Assembly (NCBI RefSeq): GCF_002865645.1
Contig: NW_020194575.1
Location: 1,241,247-1,305,246 of the forward strand
From: Hyaloscypha bicolor E
Lineage: Eukaryota; Ascomycota; Leotiomycetes; Helotiales; Hyaloscyphaceae
Direction of reading: 5' to 3'
DNA: 64,000 bases
The position numbers and the translations under genes were made by a program. Positions within the stretch are counted from its first letter, which is position 1; each line of letters starts with the position of its first letter. Positions 11,107-22,619 of this stretch are shown in pieces. The notes under the pieces were generated by a model that saw only the letters and a program-made list of their open reading frames with translations, made no database searches and was not told where the DNA came from.

Positions 11107-12988
11107 ATGGCTCCAGATGGGTTGACGTCGCGGACGTCCAATCATCCGGGCGCGCTCGTTCACCGGGAGGCGCTCAGTGGCCGCGGACAGCTCCAGCCGG
11201 CCAATCATATGGACGTGCTCGTTCACCGGGAGGAGTTCCATACCGACCGACAGTTCGTGCGCAAGGATCAAGACAGAGGCAGAGACAAGGGCCAAGTAAC
11301 GAAGAAACGATTTCACCACAAGTCAAAGAAGGGATGCGGTACATGCAAGTGAGCGCGCCCTAAGATATCTGCAAGCCCCTTCAGGTGTTTGCCAGTTGCT
11401 GAGTACATTTAGGATCCGGAGAGTGAAGTGCGACGAAGCCAGGCCCATCTGTCGGCGCTGTGTCAAGGCTGACCTCGACTGTGATGGGTACGGGCCCGCA
11501 GACGAGGACGACTCCTCAAGGCACCCGCTTGCTTCCTCAGGTCGTGTGCTTCCCCCCTCCAATTATGCGTCATACGTACCGCCACAAAGGGGTACCCGGA
11601 TGCTTCCTACACCACCTAGCTCAGTCTCCCGGTCACCGTCACCCTCCCTTTTTAAAAATGACCAAGAGAAAAGATACTTTCAACTGTTCTCCACCCAAAC
11701 TGCTGCCCAATTGACAGGCCTCTTCTCCACTGACCTCTGGAAGCGCCTCATTCTCCAAGTTTGCGAGACGCACCCTTCAGTCCGGCACGCTGTTATAGCC
11801 CTCGGCGCACTGGACCCTAAGACATGGAGAAATCGTGCCCAAACCCCAGACCAGACACGCCGGCGTCAATTCGCATATCACGAGTACAGCCTAGCCATAG
11901 CAGATATGCGGAGTACCATTACAGAGAGATCTCTTGATTTGAGAAGCAAGTTGGTCGCCTGTATCATCTGCGTCTGTTTTGAAATCTACCATTTTAACAA
12001 AAATTCCGCAATTGCACAAATCCGAGCCATGAGTTTCCTGGTCGAAGATCAAGACCCCAAGGCTCTTGAAGACATCGACCACGAGATTCTCGAGTGTTTC
12101 CAAGAGCTTCAGGTCCAGGCCCTCATTCACAGCAGGTACTCCCAATCGGGCTCAGACACGCTTCTCAAATGCCGTCGAACCATGAGGGATGACATCCCGC
12201 AGGAGTTTACAAGCATGCGTCAGGCACGCTCGGTGCTTCGCGTCCTCTCCATCCGACAGGTCCACTGGACTGGCTCATCTAGGTATGGATGGCCATGGCA
12301 CGTGAAGACCCCGCAGTACGAGATAACCAGGACCTCGCCCGATCCACCGCCGAACGAGTACACTTCGAACGAAGAATGGTGTCTCGAGCGCAACAGGCGG
12401 TTCATCGAGTTCACGTCCTGGTCGAATGCTTTCCGTCCTCTCTTCCTCAAGGCTCGACGCTCGACCAATCCGGATGAATTCAAACGTGCGATAGTGCTGA
12501 AGATCACATACTTGTACACGTACCTCACAATGATGGTTCCAATGCTGAGTCTCCAGGAATCATACTACGGCCAGACCGCCAGACTGACAGAGCTCATGAC
12601 CTTGTGCAAGACTCTGCTGCTCGATTGCGACGACGACGGTGGGTTTTCGATGGAGGCGAATCTCCTTATCCCGTTGGGCGTGCTTGCATACCGGTTCCGA
12701 CATCGAGCATTGAGGCGAGAGGCCATCGACTTGCTGATACGGTACCCGAGAAGAGAGGGATTGTGGGATGGGAAATTGTCGGGGAAGTACTGCTTGTGGT
12801 TGGCTGATCTCGAGGAGGAAGGGTTGGAGGACGAGGAGTATGTTCCGCATGATCTGGCGACGGAGCTTGCGTCCTATGAGTGGGATGCCATTACGAAGTT
12901 GTGTACGGTGTCGGCGTACAAGAAGTATAGGGAGCCTCAAGGGAAGATCAGGACAGAGTTGAGGGAGGGGGTGGTAGATTGGTCATAG
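11107..12988 (+). CDS. Zn2Cys6 fungal transcription factor
   Basis: Two exons, 11107-11348 and 11413-12988, with a 64-nt intron (GTGAGC donor, TTTAG acceptor), give 605 residues. The intron falls inside the DNA-binding domain: exon 1 ends in KSKKGCGTCK and exon 2 continues IRRVKCDEARPICRRCVKAD then LDCDGYG, restoring the six-cysteine binuclear cluster at about residues 77-105. A basic linker precedes it. The rest, with FSTQTAAQLTGLF, HPSVRHAVIALGALD and HEYSLAIADM, fits the fungal-specific regulatory domain found in many such factors. They bind CGG-containing sites as dimers in the nucleus. Target genes are unknown; the nearest downstream gene is an SDR with a palindromic CCGCGG promoter element. 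The in-frame Met at 11089 is an alternative start. Confidence 0.9.
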
Positions 12989-13202
12989 CTATAGTGAAGG
13001 AGCTTCCCGTCTAGCTCAGTCCTGCACTTCGGCTTGTAAGGTACCACAGACCTTTTCATAAAACTGGAGCGCTCCAATGAATGCTGCAGAAAATGTGTTC
13101 CATCTTCTTCTGCTGTTGAAAAGAGAGTCCTGGAGAATGAAGTTTCATATCCGGAATCTCATACTTTCTCCAGCGGACCTACGTCTATTTCATTGGCTTT
13201 TA
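12989..13202. other. 3' flank of the transcription-factor gene
   Basis: No gene seen; probably the 3' untranslated region of the regulator followed by the left arm of a repeat. Confidence 0.4.
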
Positions 13203-13232
13203 ACTCCTATACTGGGTTACTCCAGGGGACCG
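13203..13232 (+). repeat. Left arm of a 30-bp inverted repeat
   Basis: The 30 bases here, beginning ACTCCTATACTGGG, match the reverse complement of 14593-14622 with about two differences. The two arms face each other 1.36 kb apart and enclose a smaller TIR element. They could be ends of a larger non-autonomous transposon or two separate repeat copies. Confidence 0.7.
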
Positions 13233-13550
13233 AGTGTACCATTTAGGGCTTATAGGGTTTCACCGATTAACAAGCGAATTTGGACGTCGCACTGTATCCA
13301 CCGCCAAAAATTCTCCCATTTTGCTGCAATTAATATGAAAATTTATGATTTTCGATATCTAAGGTCTATTAAAAGCATAGTCATTCGCATATCATTTCGA
13401 CTGATTTTGATACTAATTTTGAAGTAATTGTGGTAATGTTAGCAGCCTAATATGCCTCTCTTGCCGGCCCCGACGAGCTAGACGAGGGTAGTAAGGACAA
13501 TTTCTTTGAGAGTATAGAGCTTCCAAGGCAAAGAAAGGCGTAAGAGATTA

Positions 13551-13665
13551 GTATACGGCGCTGGCTGGCATTCTGTGGGGTTGGCTATCACCTGACTGGC
13601 TTCACCTGTCAGGCCGGCGTTTCAGTCGTTTTAGCTAGTACTTCTTCTCTTTTACCCTCTCTCTC
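13551..13665 (+). repeat. Dispersed repeat, copy A (with unoccupied TA site at 13636-13637)
   Basis: The stretch from CGGCGCTGGCTGG through CCGGCGTTTCAGT to GTTTTAGCTAGTACTTC is closely matched at 44205-44292 plus 44731 onward. Copy B has a small TIR element inserted at the TA that is empty here. Adjacent TC-rich microsatellite sequence follows (about 13658-13675). Confidence 0.75.
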
Positions 13666-13909
13666 TCTCTCTCGCTCGTTCCAATTGTTCTAGCTCCGCC
13701 GTCACAATTAGTAGAGCTTTAATAGCTTGATTCCGGTGGCAATATTAATGTTTTGAGTATTATATATATGATAGAAGTCTGTTTTTTGGGTGGTCATATA
13801 TATCTTCTTATTTTTTGGTTGCCATTCGATTTTGTTAGCTATCCTGAAAGGAGCCTAGCTTGTGTGATTTCATACCTGAGGATTAGCGCCGCACCTATTT
13901 CTAGTGCTA

Positions 13910-14554
13910 CAGTCGATCCGATCCAAAAGCGACAAAAAAACAAAAGTCTACCAAAATACTAATTGATATAAATCATATTAATCGGAACTATCGTATATCT
14001 TATAGTAATTATTTCCTTGGTCTCCGATTTTAATACCTTTAATATTACAGAAGTTACAAATCACGTGACCATTTTTATACGAGCTCGCATAGAAATTTTG
14101 GCGTTTTGTAAGAGTAAAAAATTACATCTCGTATAATATACGAGGCTGCACGTGACTAAAATTATAAACTTTTTATACTTTATATTCTCTTTAGTAGTAA
14201 CTCTTAAAATTTAAGCTCTTACTAGATATACTAAGCTTATAGAAGCTTAAGGAGCCTTATAAGACCTTATAAGTCTAAGTTTAATTTATTATTTACTTGG
14301 GTACACGTGACTTTCGTGAAATATTTTGGCGTTTTGTATGGTCAGAAATCAAAAAAGTAAGAAACGTCCGTGCACTTCAAAACTCGATTACTAATTAACC
14401 ACAAATCGCATTAAAAATCTGATTAATAGGTTTTATTCACTTGCTTCTTCTCTATAATTGCATTACTTTGTATTAATTACTCGGGCTTGTGATTAAAAAG
14501 TTATTATGGATACAAAAGGGCGACCGTTTTGGCGCTTTTGGATCGGACCGACTG
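13910..14554. mobile_element. Non-autonomous Tc1/mariner-like element (MITE), 645 bp
   Basis: Both ends carry about 30-bp terminal inverted repeats: the left begins CAGTCGATCCGATCC and the right ends GGATCGGACCGACTG, each followed inward by AAAAGCGMCAAAA. The element is flanked by TA on both sides (13908-13909 and 14555-14556), the target duplication of the Tc1/mariner superfamily. There is no transposase frame. The interior is AT-rich and contains CACGTGAC three times and GGCGTTTTGTA twice, suggesting an internal duplication. Confidence 0.8.
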
Positions 14555-14592
14555 TAGAGCAATCGCTTCCGGTGGAATCGCGCAATCACGCC

Positions 14593-14622
14593 CGGTCTCC
14601 TGGAGTAACCCAGTGTAGGAGT
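14593..14622 (-). repeat. Right arm of the 30-bp inverted repeat
   Basis: Reverse-complement partner of 13203-13232 (reading GGAGTAACCCAGTGTAGGAG at its right side). The flanks beyond the arms do not match, so the repeat boundary is sharp. No obvious target duplication could be fixed. Confidence 0.7.
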
Positions 14623-14683
14623 CAGCCCCAGCGGCGCAGTCTTTACGCAGGGCAAGCTCCGCCAATCCCAAAGAACCCCGCTA

Positions 14684-14705
14684 AAAATTGTCCGCGGACA
14701 ATTTT
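14684..14705. promoter_or_regulatory. Perfect 22-bp palindrome with CCGCGG core upstream of the SDR gene
   Basis: The sequence is its own reverse complement, centred on TCCGCGGA with A/T arms, 64 bases before the SDR start codon. Back-to-back CCG/CGG triplets are a form recognised by Zn2Cys6 dimers, and such a factor is encoded 1.7 kb upstream. The link is an inference. Confidence 0.4.
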
Positions 14706-14768
14706 GACCTCCAAAACATCCTCAGCGATGTGACTCTTGCTCCATTATATACTTCCTCAAAGCTAGTC

Positions 14769-15914
14769 ATGGTGAAAATCACAGCGATCAGGTACGTGCC
14801 TTCAATATGGGGTATTCCACTCGGGTTGATCGAATGTGAAATCTCAAGCATTTATAAATACTTCTTGAATCTTGTCTTACTGAACCTACTTGCTAACACA
14901 GTTTTTCGCCGTCACAGAGAAAGCAACCAGCGCTTCGCCAACTCACATGATGAACAAGGCCTCGTGTGCGTCTTCGCTGGAGCAACAAGCGGCATCGGAG
15001 CCAGCACACTCGAGAGAATGGCAACCATGCTCCACTCCCCAACGCTCTACGTAATCGGGCGCTCAGCAACGCGATTTGCAGCTCAACATACAAAACTAGC
15101 AACCTTGAACCCAAGCTGTAAGATCGCATTTCTCGAAGCCGATGTATCGCTGCTCTCAGATGTGGATACGGTCTGTAAACAGATCATACAGGCAGAGAAA
15201 AAGGCGGATTATTTATATATGAGTCCCGGATTGGTGCCTTTGAATGGAGCCCAATGTTCATTCCTCACCTCCATATCGAGTTTGAGATCTGACGAGCAAA
15301 TAGATACGAAAGAACACCTCGACGCAGGCTTCACGCTCTCCTACTACTCCCGCATGCGTCTCGTCTCAAACTTCCTTCCCCTCCTTCGCAAATCCTCCCG
15401 GCCAGTAATCCTCAGTGTCCTGAGCGCTGGCGCCGAGAAACCCCTCCTAGAAACTGATTTTGGCCTTGCGCAAAACTGGTCGTTCACGGCACTTCTAAAC
15501 CACACTATCACGATGACTTCGCTCGCCTTCTCATATCTCTCCCAAGATCCAAGTAATAAGGATATTACGTTCGTACACTCGGCCCCAGGGTTGGTGAAGA
15601 CGCAGATTTTTAGTAAGTTAGAGGCGCCGGAGGGGTCGGGATTGCTTTGGAGGGTGCTGTTACCGGTGGTAAAGGGAGCGGCGGCGGTGATGTATTGGAT
15701 GATGGCTGTTTCTATGGAGGAGAGTGGCGAGAGGCAGGCGTTCCTATTGGTGAGTGAGGAGTTTGAGCCTGGGGCTTGGAGAGTTAATCAGGCGTGTGAA
15801 GTTATTCCTGTTGTGGAGAATGGTGTTTTTGAGAAGTATGTCGAGAGGGGGTGGGGAGAGAAAGTTTGGGAGCATACTGGTCACCTATTTGAAAAGACCT
15901 TGGCTTTAAACTGA
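14769..15914 (+). CDS. Short-chain dehydrogenase/reductase (SDR)
   Basis: Two exons, 14769-14791 and 14918-15914, with a 126-nt intron (GTACGT donor, TGCTAAC branch site, CACAG acceptor), give 339 residues. The short first exon encodes MVKITAI, as is common for fungal proteins of this kind. The Rossmann cofactor motif is GATSGIG (about residues 27-33). It is followed by LYVIGRSATR, an acidic FLEADVSL where NAD(P)-binding SDRs have their adenine pocket, and YLYMSPG in place of the classical NNAG. The active-site region reads SYYSRMRLVSNFLP, giving Tyr-x-x-x-Arg where the classical motif is Tyr-x-x-x-Lys. A Ser-rich VILSVLSAG precedes. The protein is thus an atypical SDR of the group often annotated beside fungal secondary-metabolism genes; substrate unknown and catalysis not certain. 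Confidence 0.85.
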   Translation: MVKITAIRYVPSIWGIPLGLIECEISSIYKYFLNLVLLNLLANTVFRRHRESNQRFANSHDEQGLVCVFAGATSGIGASTLERMATMLHSPTLYVIGRSATRFAAQHTKLATLNPSCKIAFLEADVSLLSDVDTVCKQIIQAEKKADYLYMSPGLVPLNGAQCSFLTSISSLRSDEQIDTKEHLDAGFTLSYYSRMRLVSNFLPLLRKSSRPVILSVLSAGAEKPLLETDFGLAQNWSFTALLNHTITMTSLAFSYLSQDPSNKDITFVHSAPGLVKTQIFSKLEAPEGSGLLWRVLLPVVKGAAAVMYWMMAVSMEESGERQAFLLVSEEFEPGAWRVNQACEVIPVVENGVFEKYVERGWGEKVWEHTGHLFEKTLALN

Positions 15915-16093
15915 GTGTAAAAACACATCGAGAACACGGAAAATTTAGGTAGCAAGTTATATGCGGAAAAATCAGGGAGAAGTGGCAACAGTGTTCCATC
16001 CATGTGGCCAGACCAGTTTCGCGCCTCTTGGCTGATCGTCGATTTTAACATGCCATCTTAGCTTCCAGATGCCTCTGAACCATATCCTTAAAC

Positions 16094-16298
16094 TCACGTC
16101 CTCAGCGTCTGCCACGCAATCCCTATAATCTTCGCCCGGTCATCCAACCTCGTCAGCTCAGCCATCTCAGCCCTCAACGGATCCCTCTCAAACGTTTCTA
16201 GCTCCTCCCCTTCAGACGGGCCACCCTGAAACTTCAAACTCGGCTTACTAGTCTCAGACGACCCATTATAATACCTCGTATAAACCGCCGTTAAATAC
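16094..16298 (-). pseudogene. Orphan last exon of an unidentified gene
   Basis: On the minus strand a splice acceptor (CTGGCAG) is followed by 68 sense codons without a start Met, including VYTRYYNGSSETSKPSLKFQ and RLDDRAKIIGIAWQTLRT, ending in TGA. Composition and the acidic, charged sequence look coding. Upstream on this strand the sequence turns within about 30 bases into an antisense piece of the MFS pseudogene, so the 5' exons are missing. I do not recognise the family. It seems to be the leftover of a rearrangement. Confidence 0.45.
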
Positions 16299-16322
16299 CT
16301 GCCAGTTAACCTTCAGCGTATG

Positions 16323-16590
16323 ATTTAGGTGTGAATTGGAAGAATACCTCAAACTCTTATCTTATTGGAGAAATCTTCGGTATGCTGTTCGGATAGATTA
16401 TTGACAAACTAGGACGTCGTACTTTCATTGTCTTCGCAACCTTCTTCCTCATCTTCGGCATTATTCCCGCAACTGGAGCTCACAGAAAAGGCCAGATGGG
16501 ATTGTTCTGGATGACGATAGTTGCTCGGGGTATCTCTGTTTTGGCGCAAATGGGAAGTACCCAGTTTGCAGAACCAATACTGCAGAAGCT
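16323..16590 (+). pseudogene. Git1-type MFS transporter pseudogene, left piece
   Basis: The frame reads NSYLIGEIFGMLFG, an in-frame TAG (16394-16396), IIDKLGRRTFIVFATFFLIF and GLFWMTIVARGI, then after a frameshift CFGANGKYPVCRTNTAEA. These are the second to fourth helices of phosphate/glycerophosphodiester-type major facilitator proteins (yeast Git1 relatives), including the loop motif DKLGRR and the EYPVC-like motif. The usual N-terminal helix region is absent. The piece stops at the 8-bp target site CAGAAGCT and resumes at 37950 beyond the inserted block. A stop and a frameshift show independent decay. No product is expected. Confidence 0.8.
16583..16590 (+). repeat. 8-bp target-site duplication, left copy (CAGAAGCT)
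   Basis: Identical to 37950-37957. Joining the two flanks through one copy restores the coding frame of the interrupted transporter (TAEA then SDE), which proves the direction and exactness of the insertion. Confidence 0.85.
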
Positions 16591-16870
16591 CAGTGTGTCA
16601 AATAATTTAATTAATTATAATTATTGGCCGGTAATCAAATTAAATTAAGTCAGAACCGTAGTAATCAAATTATAATTAATTATTTGCTTAATTTAATTAA
16701 ATATAATTAATTACTGGGTCACGTGTTATTACACGTGACTACAAAGATAATATAAGCGTTATAGCGCAAAAGTAAAGCGTATTTTACCCTAATTTAGATA
16801 TCGCCTTACTATTATAGGCTTAATAGCTAGTATCCCGCCTTTACTCGCTTTACTTATCTTTGTAAATAAG

Positions 16871-17184
16871 TGTGAGGCACGTAATAGCAGGGTGATGCAC
16901 AAGTAGTCAAGGTAAGTAAGCTGCAGAGTGACGCTAGTAAGTGTAACTGATTCCAACAAAAGACTAATTGATGCCCCTTTCCAAAGCTAGGAGCGTCTCC
17001 CTATATGTTCCCTAGTGCTTAGCCAAGCCTGCGAAGCACTTTACTTAACTAGGAAACACGATCCCATGCGATCCGTACGATTCCGATCGCCCGTACGATT
17101 CCGATCGCAAGCTTTACCTAAAATAGGAAACTAGATCCACGATATCTGATACCTGTCCATACGCTATTACGTATATCTATTACA
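16871..17184 (-). repeat. Gypsy element 1, left (3') LTR
   Basis: 314 bp, aligned along its length with 22620-22946 and 55215-55523. This copy keeps far more CpA, TpG and CpG than the other two (for example ACGATTCCGATCGC twice), so it is the least mutated and best represents the ancestral LTR. Confidence 0.8.
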
Positions 17185-20100
17185 TTAATCCCCCCTCTGG
17201 GCCCTTGTCCCCAAGAGGTCTGAGAGAACTGCAAATAGCTTTATAAATAATCCCCTGAAACCTTTCCGGCCATTGGTCCTCCCTAAAGACTCTCTATAAT
17301 TACCCTATTATTATGCCAGGTAATGGACTTAAGGATATAGTTTACTAACCCTGCCTAGCTAATCCGCAAATTACCTCTGGTAATTTCCCCTTGCAAAGGT
17401 AGTACGGATATAGTATATACTATTAGGCAGGAAGCTCTTCCGGTCTTCTAATTAGTTTATAAATCCTAACTTAGCCTCTATTTATAAATAAATCATTACT
17501 TTATAGGCCCAAGAACTTGGAAAAGTTAATCCGATCTTCTAGTTTATTTATAAATCCCTTTTTTAGAATTTTCTGGGTATTCCTAGTATAGAGCCGGTTC
17601 CGAATTCGTAATTACTATTCGGGGAGAGGATATTATAAAAAGGCCTCTTTTTTCCTACTAACTAACCTTCCTTTCCTTAACTATAATACTATATCCAGCT
17701 CCTTCTCGTTCCTTGCCTTCCTTCTTTAAGCCTTCTTCAAGCTTCTTTAAGCTTTATTCAAGTTCCCTTCTAATTCCCTCTTCTACTTTTTTATTTATTA
17801 AGATAAATACTCCTCTTAGTACTTATTAGCCTATTACTACCCGTTTGGCTAATATTCTTATATTCTTAATTTACCTTTATTATTTTTAATATTCCAAGAA
17901 TATTATTAAGTTTCCCGATCTTACTTATATTAAGAGTAATAATTACTCGGTATATAATTACTACTGCTTTAAGAATAAGAAGTATAATCTTATAAGTTAT
18001 AATTTCCTTTATTTATTCTTTATTCTAATATTATTTAAGGTTCCTCAAGTATATATAATATAATTAAACCGCCTTCTTTAAGCTATTAATATATATAAAT
18101 GTCTTTCCTATTCTTTACCCAAAAAGGAAAAAGCTATTACTATTCTTCTTCTATATTAAATAGTATATACTTCTTATATTAAAGCTATTATTTAAGGCTA
18201 ATGAATTCCCCTAATAATCCAAGAAATAGGTTAAATAATTCTTACTAGCTTAATATAAATACAAAGTACTCTTAATAGTATAATTAATATTCTTTAGTAT
18301 TAAGTAAGCTTATTTCTTCCTTGTTTCTTATTAATAGCTAATAGCTTTATAGGCTAATTTACTACCTGTTTCTCGAGAGAATCCTAATAAGGATAATAAT
18401 AAGAATAGTAAAAAGTAATTATAAGAGTAGGGTATTTATAGAATATAGAAATTAGAGTTTTTAGAGTTTTTAATAATTTTCATATAGTTTTTCTAAGAAT
18501 AAATATATGGTTTTTAATAGTTTCCTAATAAAAGCATTTATTTTTTATATCTCTATTTAGCTAATAGTATTATAATATTATTCTTTTTTAAGTATTCTTG
18601 TAATTCTTGAGCTATATTCTCTAGATTATTTAGTAGTTCCTATATATTATCCGCCGGTAAGTAGTTCTTTTAATAAATAAAATACTTTTTTTTTCTTCTA
18701 TTCTTTCTATAAGCTATAATGAATTTTACCTTAAATTCTTCTTTGCCCTTAATCTCGACCGGTTCTAGTTCTATTATAGTACTAGCTTACGAGTACTATA
18801 GTTCCAAAAGAGAAATATAGAAAATATTATAGATCTAATATAATAGTAGTAATTCCAAGTAATATATTTATTTATATATTCCTATAACTTCCAGAACTTT
18901 AAAGAGGCCGAGATATCTATCTACTAGCTTTATACTAGGTTATAGCTATTAAATATTCTTTATATAAAGCATAACTTTATTATATATATTAAATTTCTTA
19001 TTAATATATTTCTTATTATAGTACTTTTTCTATATATCTACTACTTCTTACTATTACTTTTCTAGTACCTCCTGTTCTATTTAAATCCTCTATATTCTTT
19101 CCTATATTACTAGTACTTCTCTTTCTAGAATATTATCCTTAATATATAGTTTAATACTAGAATAGAATTCATATAATATATAGAATAAAGAAATTCTTAT
19201 TATTAAATATATAGAATTATTATATATAAATTCTATAAGAGCAAGCTTTACTATCTAGTTATCTTACTAGTAGCTAGTATAATACTTCAAGTACTATTCT
19301 AGAGTTTAGTTTAGATTCTCTATTTATCTATTAGTTTATAAGTGAAATATTATACTTAGTTATTATTAAACCTTTAAATAGAAATATAAACTTAATTAGA
19401 ACTTATTTATAAAGACAGATTCTTTATTAGAGATTATACCCGCAGATATACTAAAGTCTTTAATAATATAATATATAAATAGCTTTACTAATTCAGAAGC
19501 CGAGATTTCTTTAGTAATCGGAATATATTATATTATTTTTATATATCTATTAATAATAATAAGTATAGAATTATATACTTTACTATAAAACCTAAAAGAA
19601 GGTAGTCCTATAATAAAGTCTATAATAATTTCTTACTATAGCTTAAAAGAAAAGAAAAATGAACTAAATATATTATATAATAAATATCTCTTTATCTTAG
19701 TCTATTAATATATAGGGCAAGTTCTAATATAGTCTTTTATATCCTTTTTTATACTTTACTAGAAGTATTTTCTTTAAAGAATCTCTAGTATCTTACTAGT
19801 ACTAAAATACCTATTTATAGGATTATTATAATTAGCTTATAATAATTCTTCTTTAAAAACCGGCTTATTTAATATATAAATAGTATCCCGATATCTTAAT
19901 AACCCAGATATATTAAGTTCCTAAATCTTAATAGCTCTAATAAAAATCCCCTTTAAGAACTATTTATACTACTAGTATTATACTAATAAATCGAGCCTTT
20001 AATACTATAATAGTAATTCAAGTAGTATCTCTTTATCTTTCTTATATACTATTTCGGACCTAGCTACTCATATAGCTAGAATTCGTAGTATATACTATTT

Positions 20101-21466
20101 ATAACTAGCTATACTAGTAATAGGCTCAAATAGTAATATCTCTGGTATTACTTTATTACTAAAATAGACTTCCCTTTCGGAATTTCTTAGTATCTTACTA
20201 ATTAAGAAATACCTACTTCCTCTTTTCTAGGCCTTAAATTATAGTATTATAGGAATAGTATAGTATTTTATTACTATTACCTATAAGGCTCTCTATTCTA
20301 TATTCTATAGCTTATTATAAAATATAGATAGTAAAGTATCTTTATTTATATTTATTATAAAGTCTGGCTTTCTTAATAGTCTATTAGCGGAATTACTATA
20401 CTTCGGCTAGTACTTTAAAATAAAGTCGAAAATAGCTAGCTTTTTTGCCTATCTTATTTATTAATTATTTAGTTTTCTCTTAGTTATAAAATATTTCAAG
20501 TTATTATAATCTATCTTAATAATAATAGTATATCGGGTATATATTAGGTAATATTACTAGATACGGAATACTAGAATAATAGCCAAGAGCTTAGAATTAT
20601 ATATTTTATATCTATTCTTAATTATTTCTTCTCTAGGCTAGTATTAAGATATTTCCGAAAAACTTCAAGTTCTCTTTCTAATAAAGTATATATAGGACCA
20701 TATAATAGTTAGGACCCTGGTTTCAGATCTATATAATACTTTATTATATAGTAATTAGATAGTATATCTATAGCCTCTATAAAAAATACTTGAAAAAGAT
20801 TCTAATATTTCTTAGAAAATATAACTATTCTATTAGTAATAATAGTAATAATTCTTTAGCTATCTATTATAAGATAAGTAATTAATAGAAAAATATATAT
20901 CTTATATTTTATTATTTTAGTAAACTTCCTAGTATTTAGAACTTTAATCTTTTATAATCGAATCTAGTATCTCTATATTATCTTTCTAAAGGAAATTAGG
21001 GAATTAACCTAATAGAACTATAGAAATCCAAGTATTATATTAATATAGTTTAGATTAAAATTATATAATATAAAGTATATATTAGCCTCCTTTTAGTCTC
21101 CTAGTATATTCTCGGTAGTAATCCCAAGAATATAATCTCTATATAAATAGATTCTTTTTCCCTTTAGTAAAGATAAGAAAGTTACCCTTAATATTAACGG
21201 AATACCTATATCTAAAGCTAATCTCCTCTTTATATAATTGGCCTTTATATCCGAATTTACTAATACTTTAATTCTTTGCCTATCTTTTATTATTTTAATA
21301 GTAATCTTAATTACTATCCTCGTTTTAGGAGCCTTACTTTCTATAGTATAAATAAGTATAACTACTATAGGATATATCTATTTCCCGGCTTCTTTAGTTC
21401 TAGGTACTTATATATTTTATAGCTAGACTTATTATAGTTATAATAAGTCGATTTCTCTTAATTAGG

Positions 21467-21508
21467 GCAAGTAGTAATATAATAATCCTCTTTCTAATAA
21501 GTAAAGCA
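21467..21508 (-). other. RIP-altered zinc knuckle of gypsy element 1 gag
   Basis: Fourteen codons with C-x2-[C to Y]-x4-[H to Y]-x4-C spacing, and a TAG in the loop. The first and last Cys survive. Confirms orientation and gag position. Confidence 0.65.
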
Positions 21509-22619
21509 AATTATATCCGGTTTTATAGATCCTAATATAAATACTATATTAAATCCTATTATTATGCCTTTACTATCCCGGTTTTATAAACCTTATAATA
21601 GGGATATATTTCTCTTCCGTTTTTCTTTATTATTTCCCTTTTCTTTTCTTTTATTTCCTTTCTTTTACTATCCTATTAGCTTATTATTATATTCTCGTTA
21701 AATAAACAGGTTTAAATTATTCTTAACTCTTATAGCTATAAAAATAAGCTTCTTTCTTTCTTATAAAATATTTCCTTAATAATTAATCTCGTTCCGAATC
21801 TCCTGCCTCAAACTACTAAATAAGTCATTTTACTCTTATAGCAAACCCGTATATTCCAAATTATCTAATAGGCTATCTAAATAAGATATAAAGCTTTAAA
21901 TACTCTAGCCTGGCTATTATTTAATATCCTTGAACTTAGTAAGGGCATTATTACTATAGTTCTCCGGATCCAAGATAGAATTCTTTATAAATTTAATAAA
22001 AGTTTCCTAATCCGTAATATTAATACCTACTAATTACTTCCTATATTTCTAGATATCCCTGGCTATATTCTCAAAACAGGAAGTATAATATATAATCTTT
22101 ACTATATTAGTAGCCCAGGTAATCCTATTATCTTTATACTATTTTAACTCTGCCTAATAAAAGAAGTCCTGGGCTTCTTTAATATTCTTTTCCCGGTAAG
22201 TAGGCAGTTCTCGGGTTTTTGGAGCCCTCTGAACCAAGAATACTACCGGGAATATAATAGGTTCTATACCGGATATCCAAATATCTTTAAGATAACGGAT
22301 CTAAGCTTCTAGCTCCTCTAGATCTTCTCTCTATTATATCTCTATTTCTAACTCAGTAATATAATAGCGAGCCGCTACTAATTTCTCTATTATTATTATC
22401 CTATCCGCTAATTCTGGGGGTATCTGAGTTCTATTTTCTTCTTCTAATTAGGTAGTATAAAGAGTACTTAACTGAGTACTTCCCTAGATACCCGGTTAGG
22501 TTACCCTAGTAATAATAGAGGCGCTTTTCCTAGTTAATACTTTAGCTATTAATATTTTATCTATTAATAGCTTAACTACCTTATAATAAACTACTTCCCG
22601 AAGGTTAGATTAATTAGAA

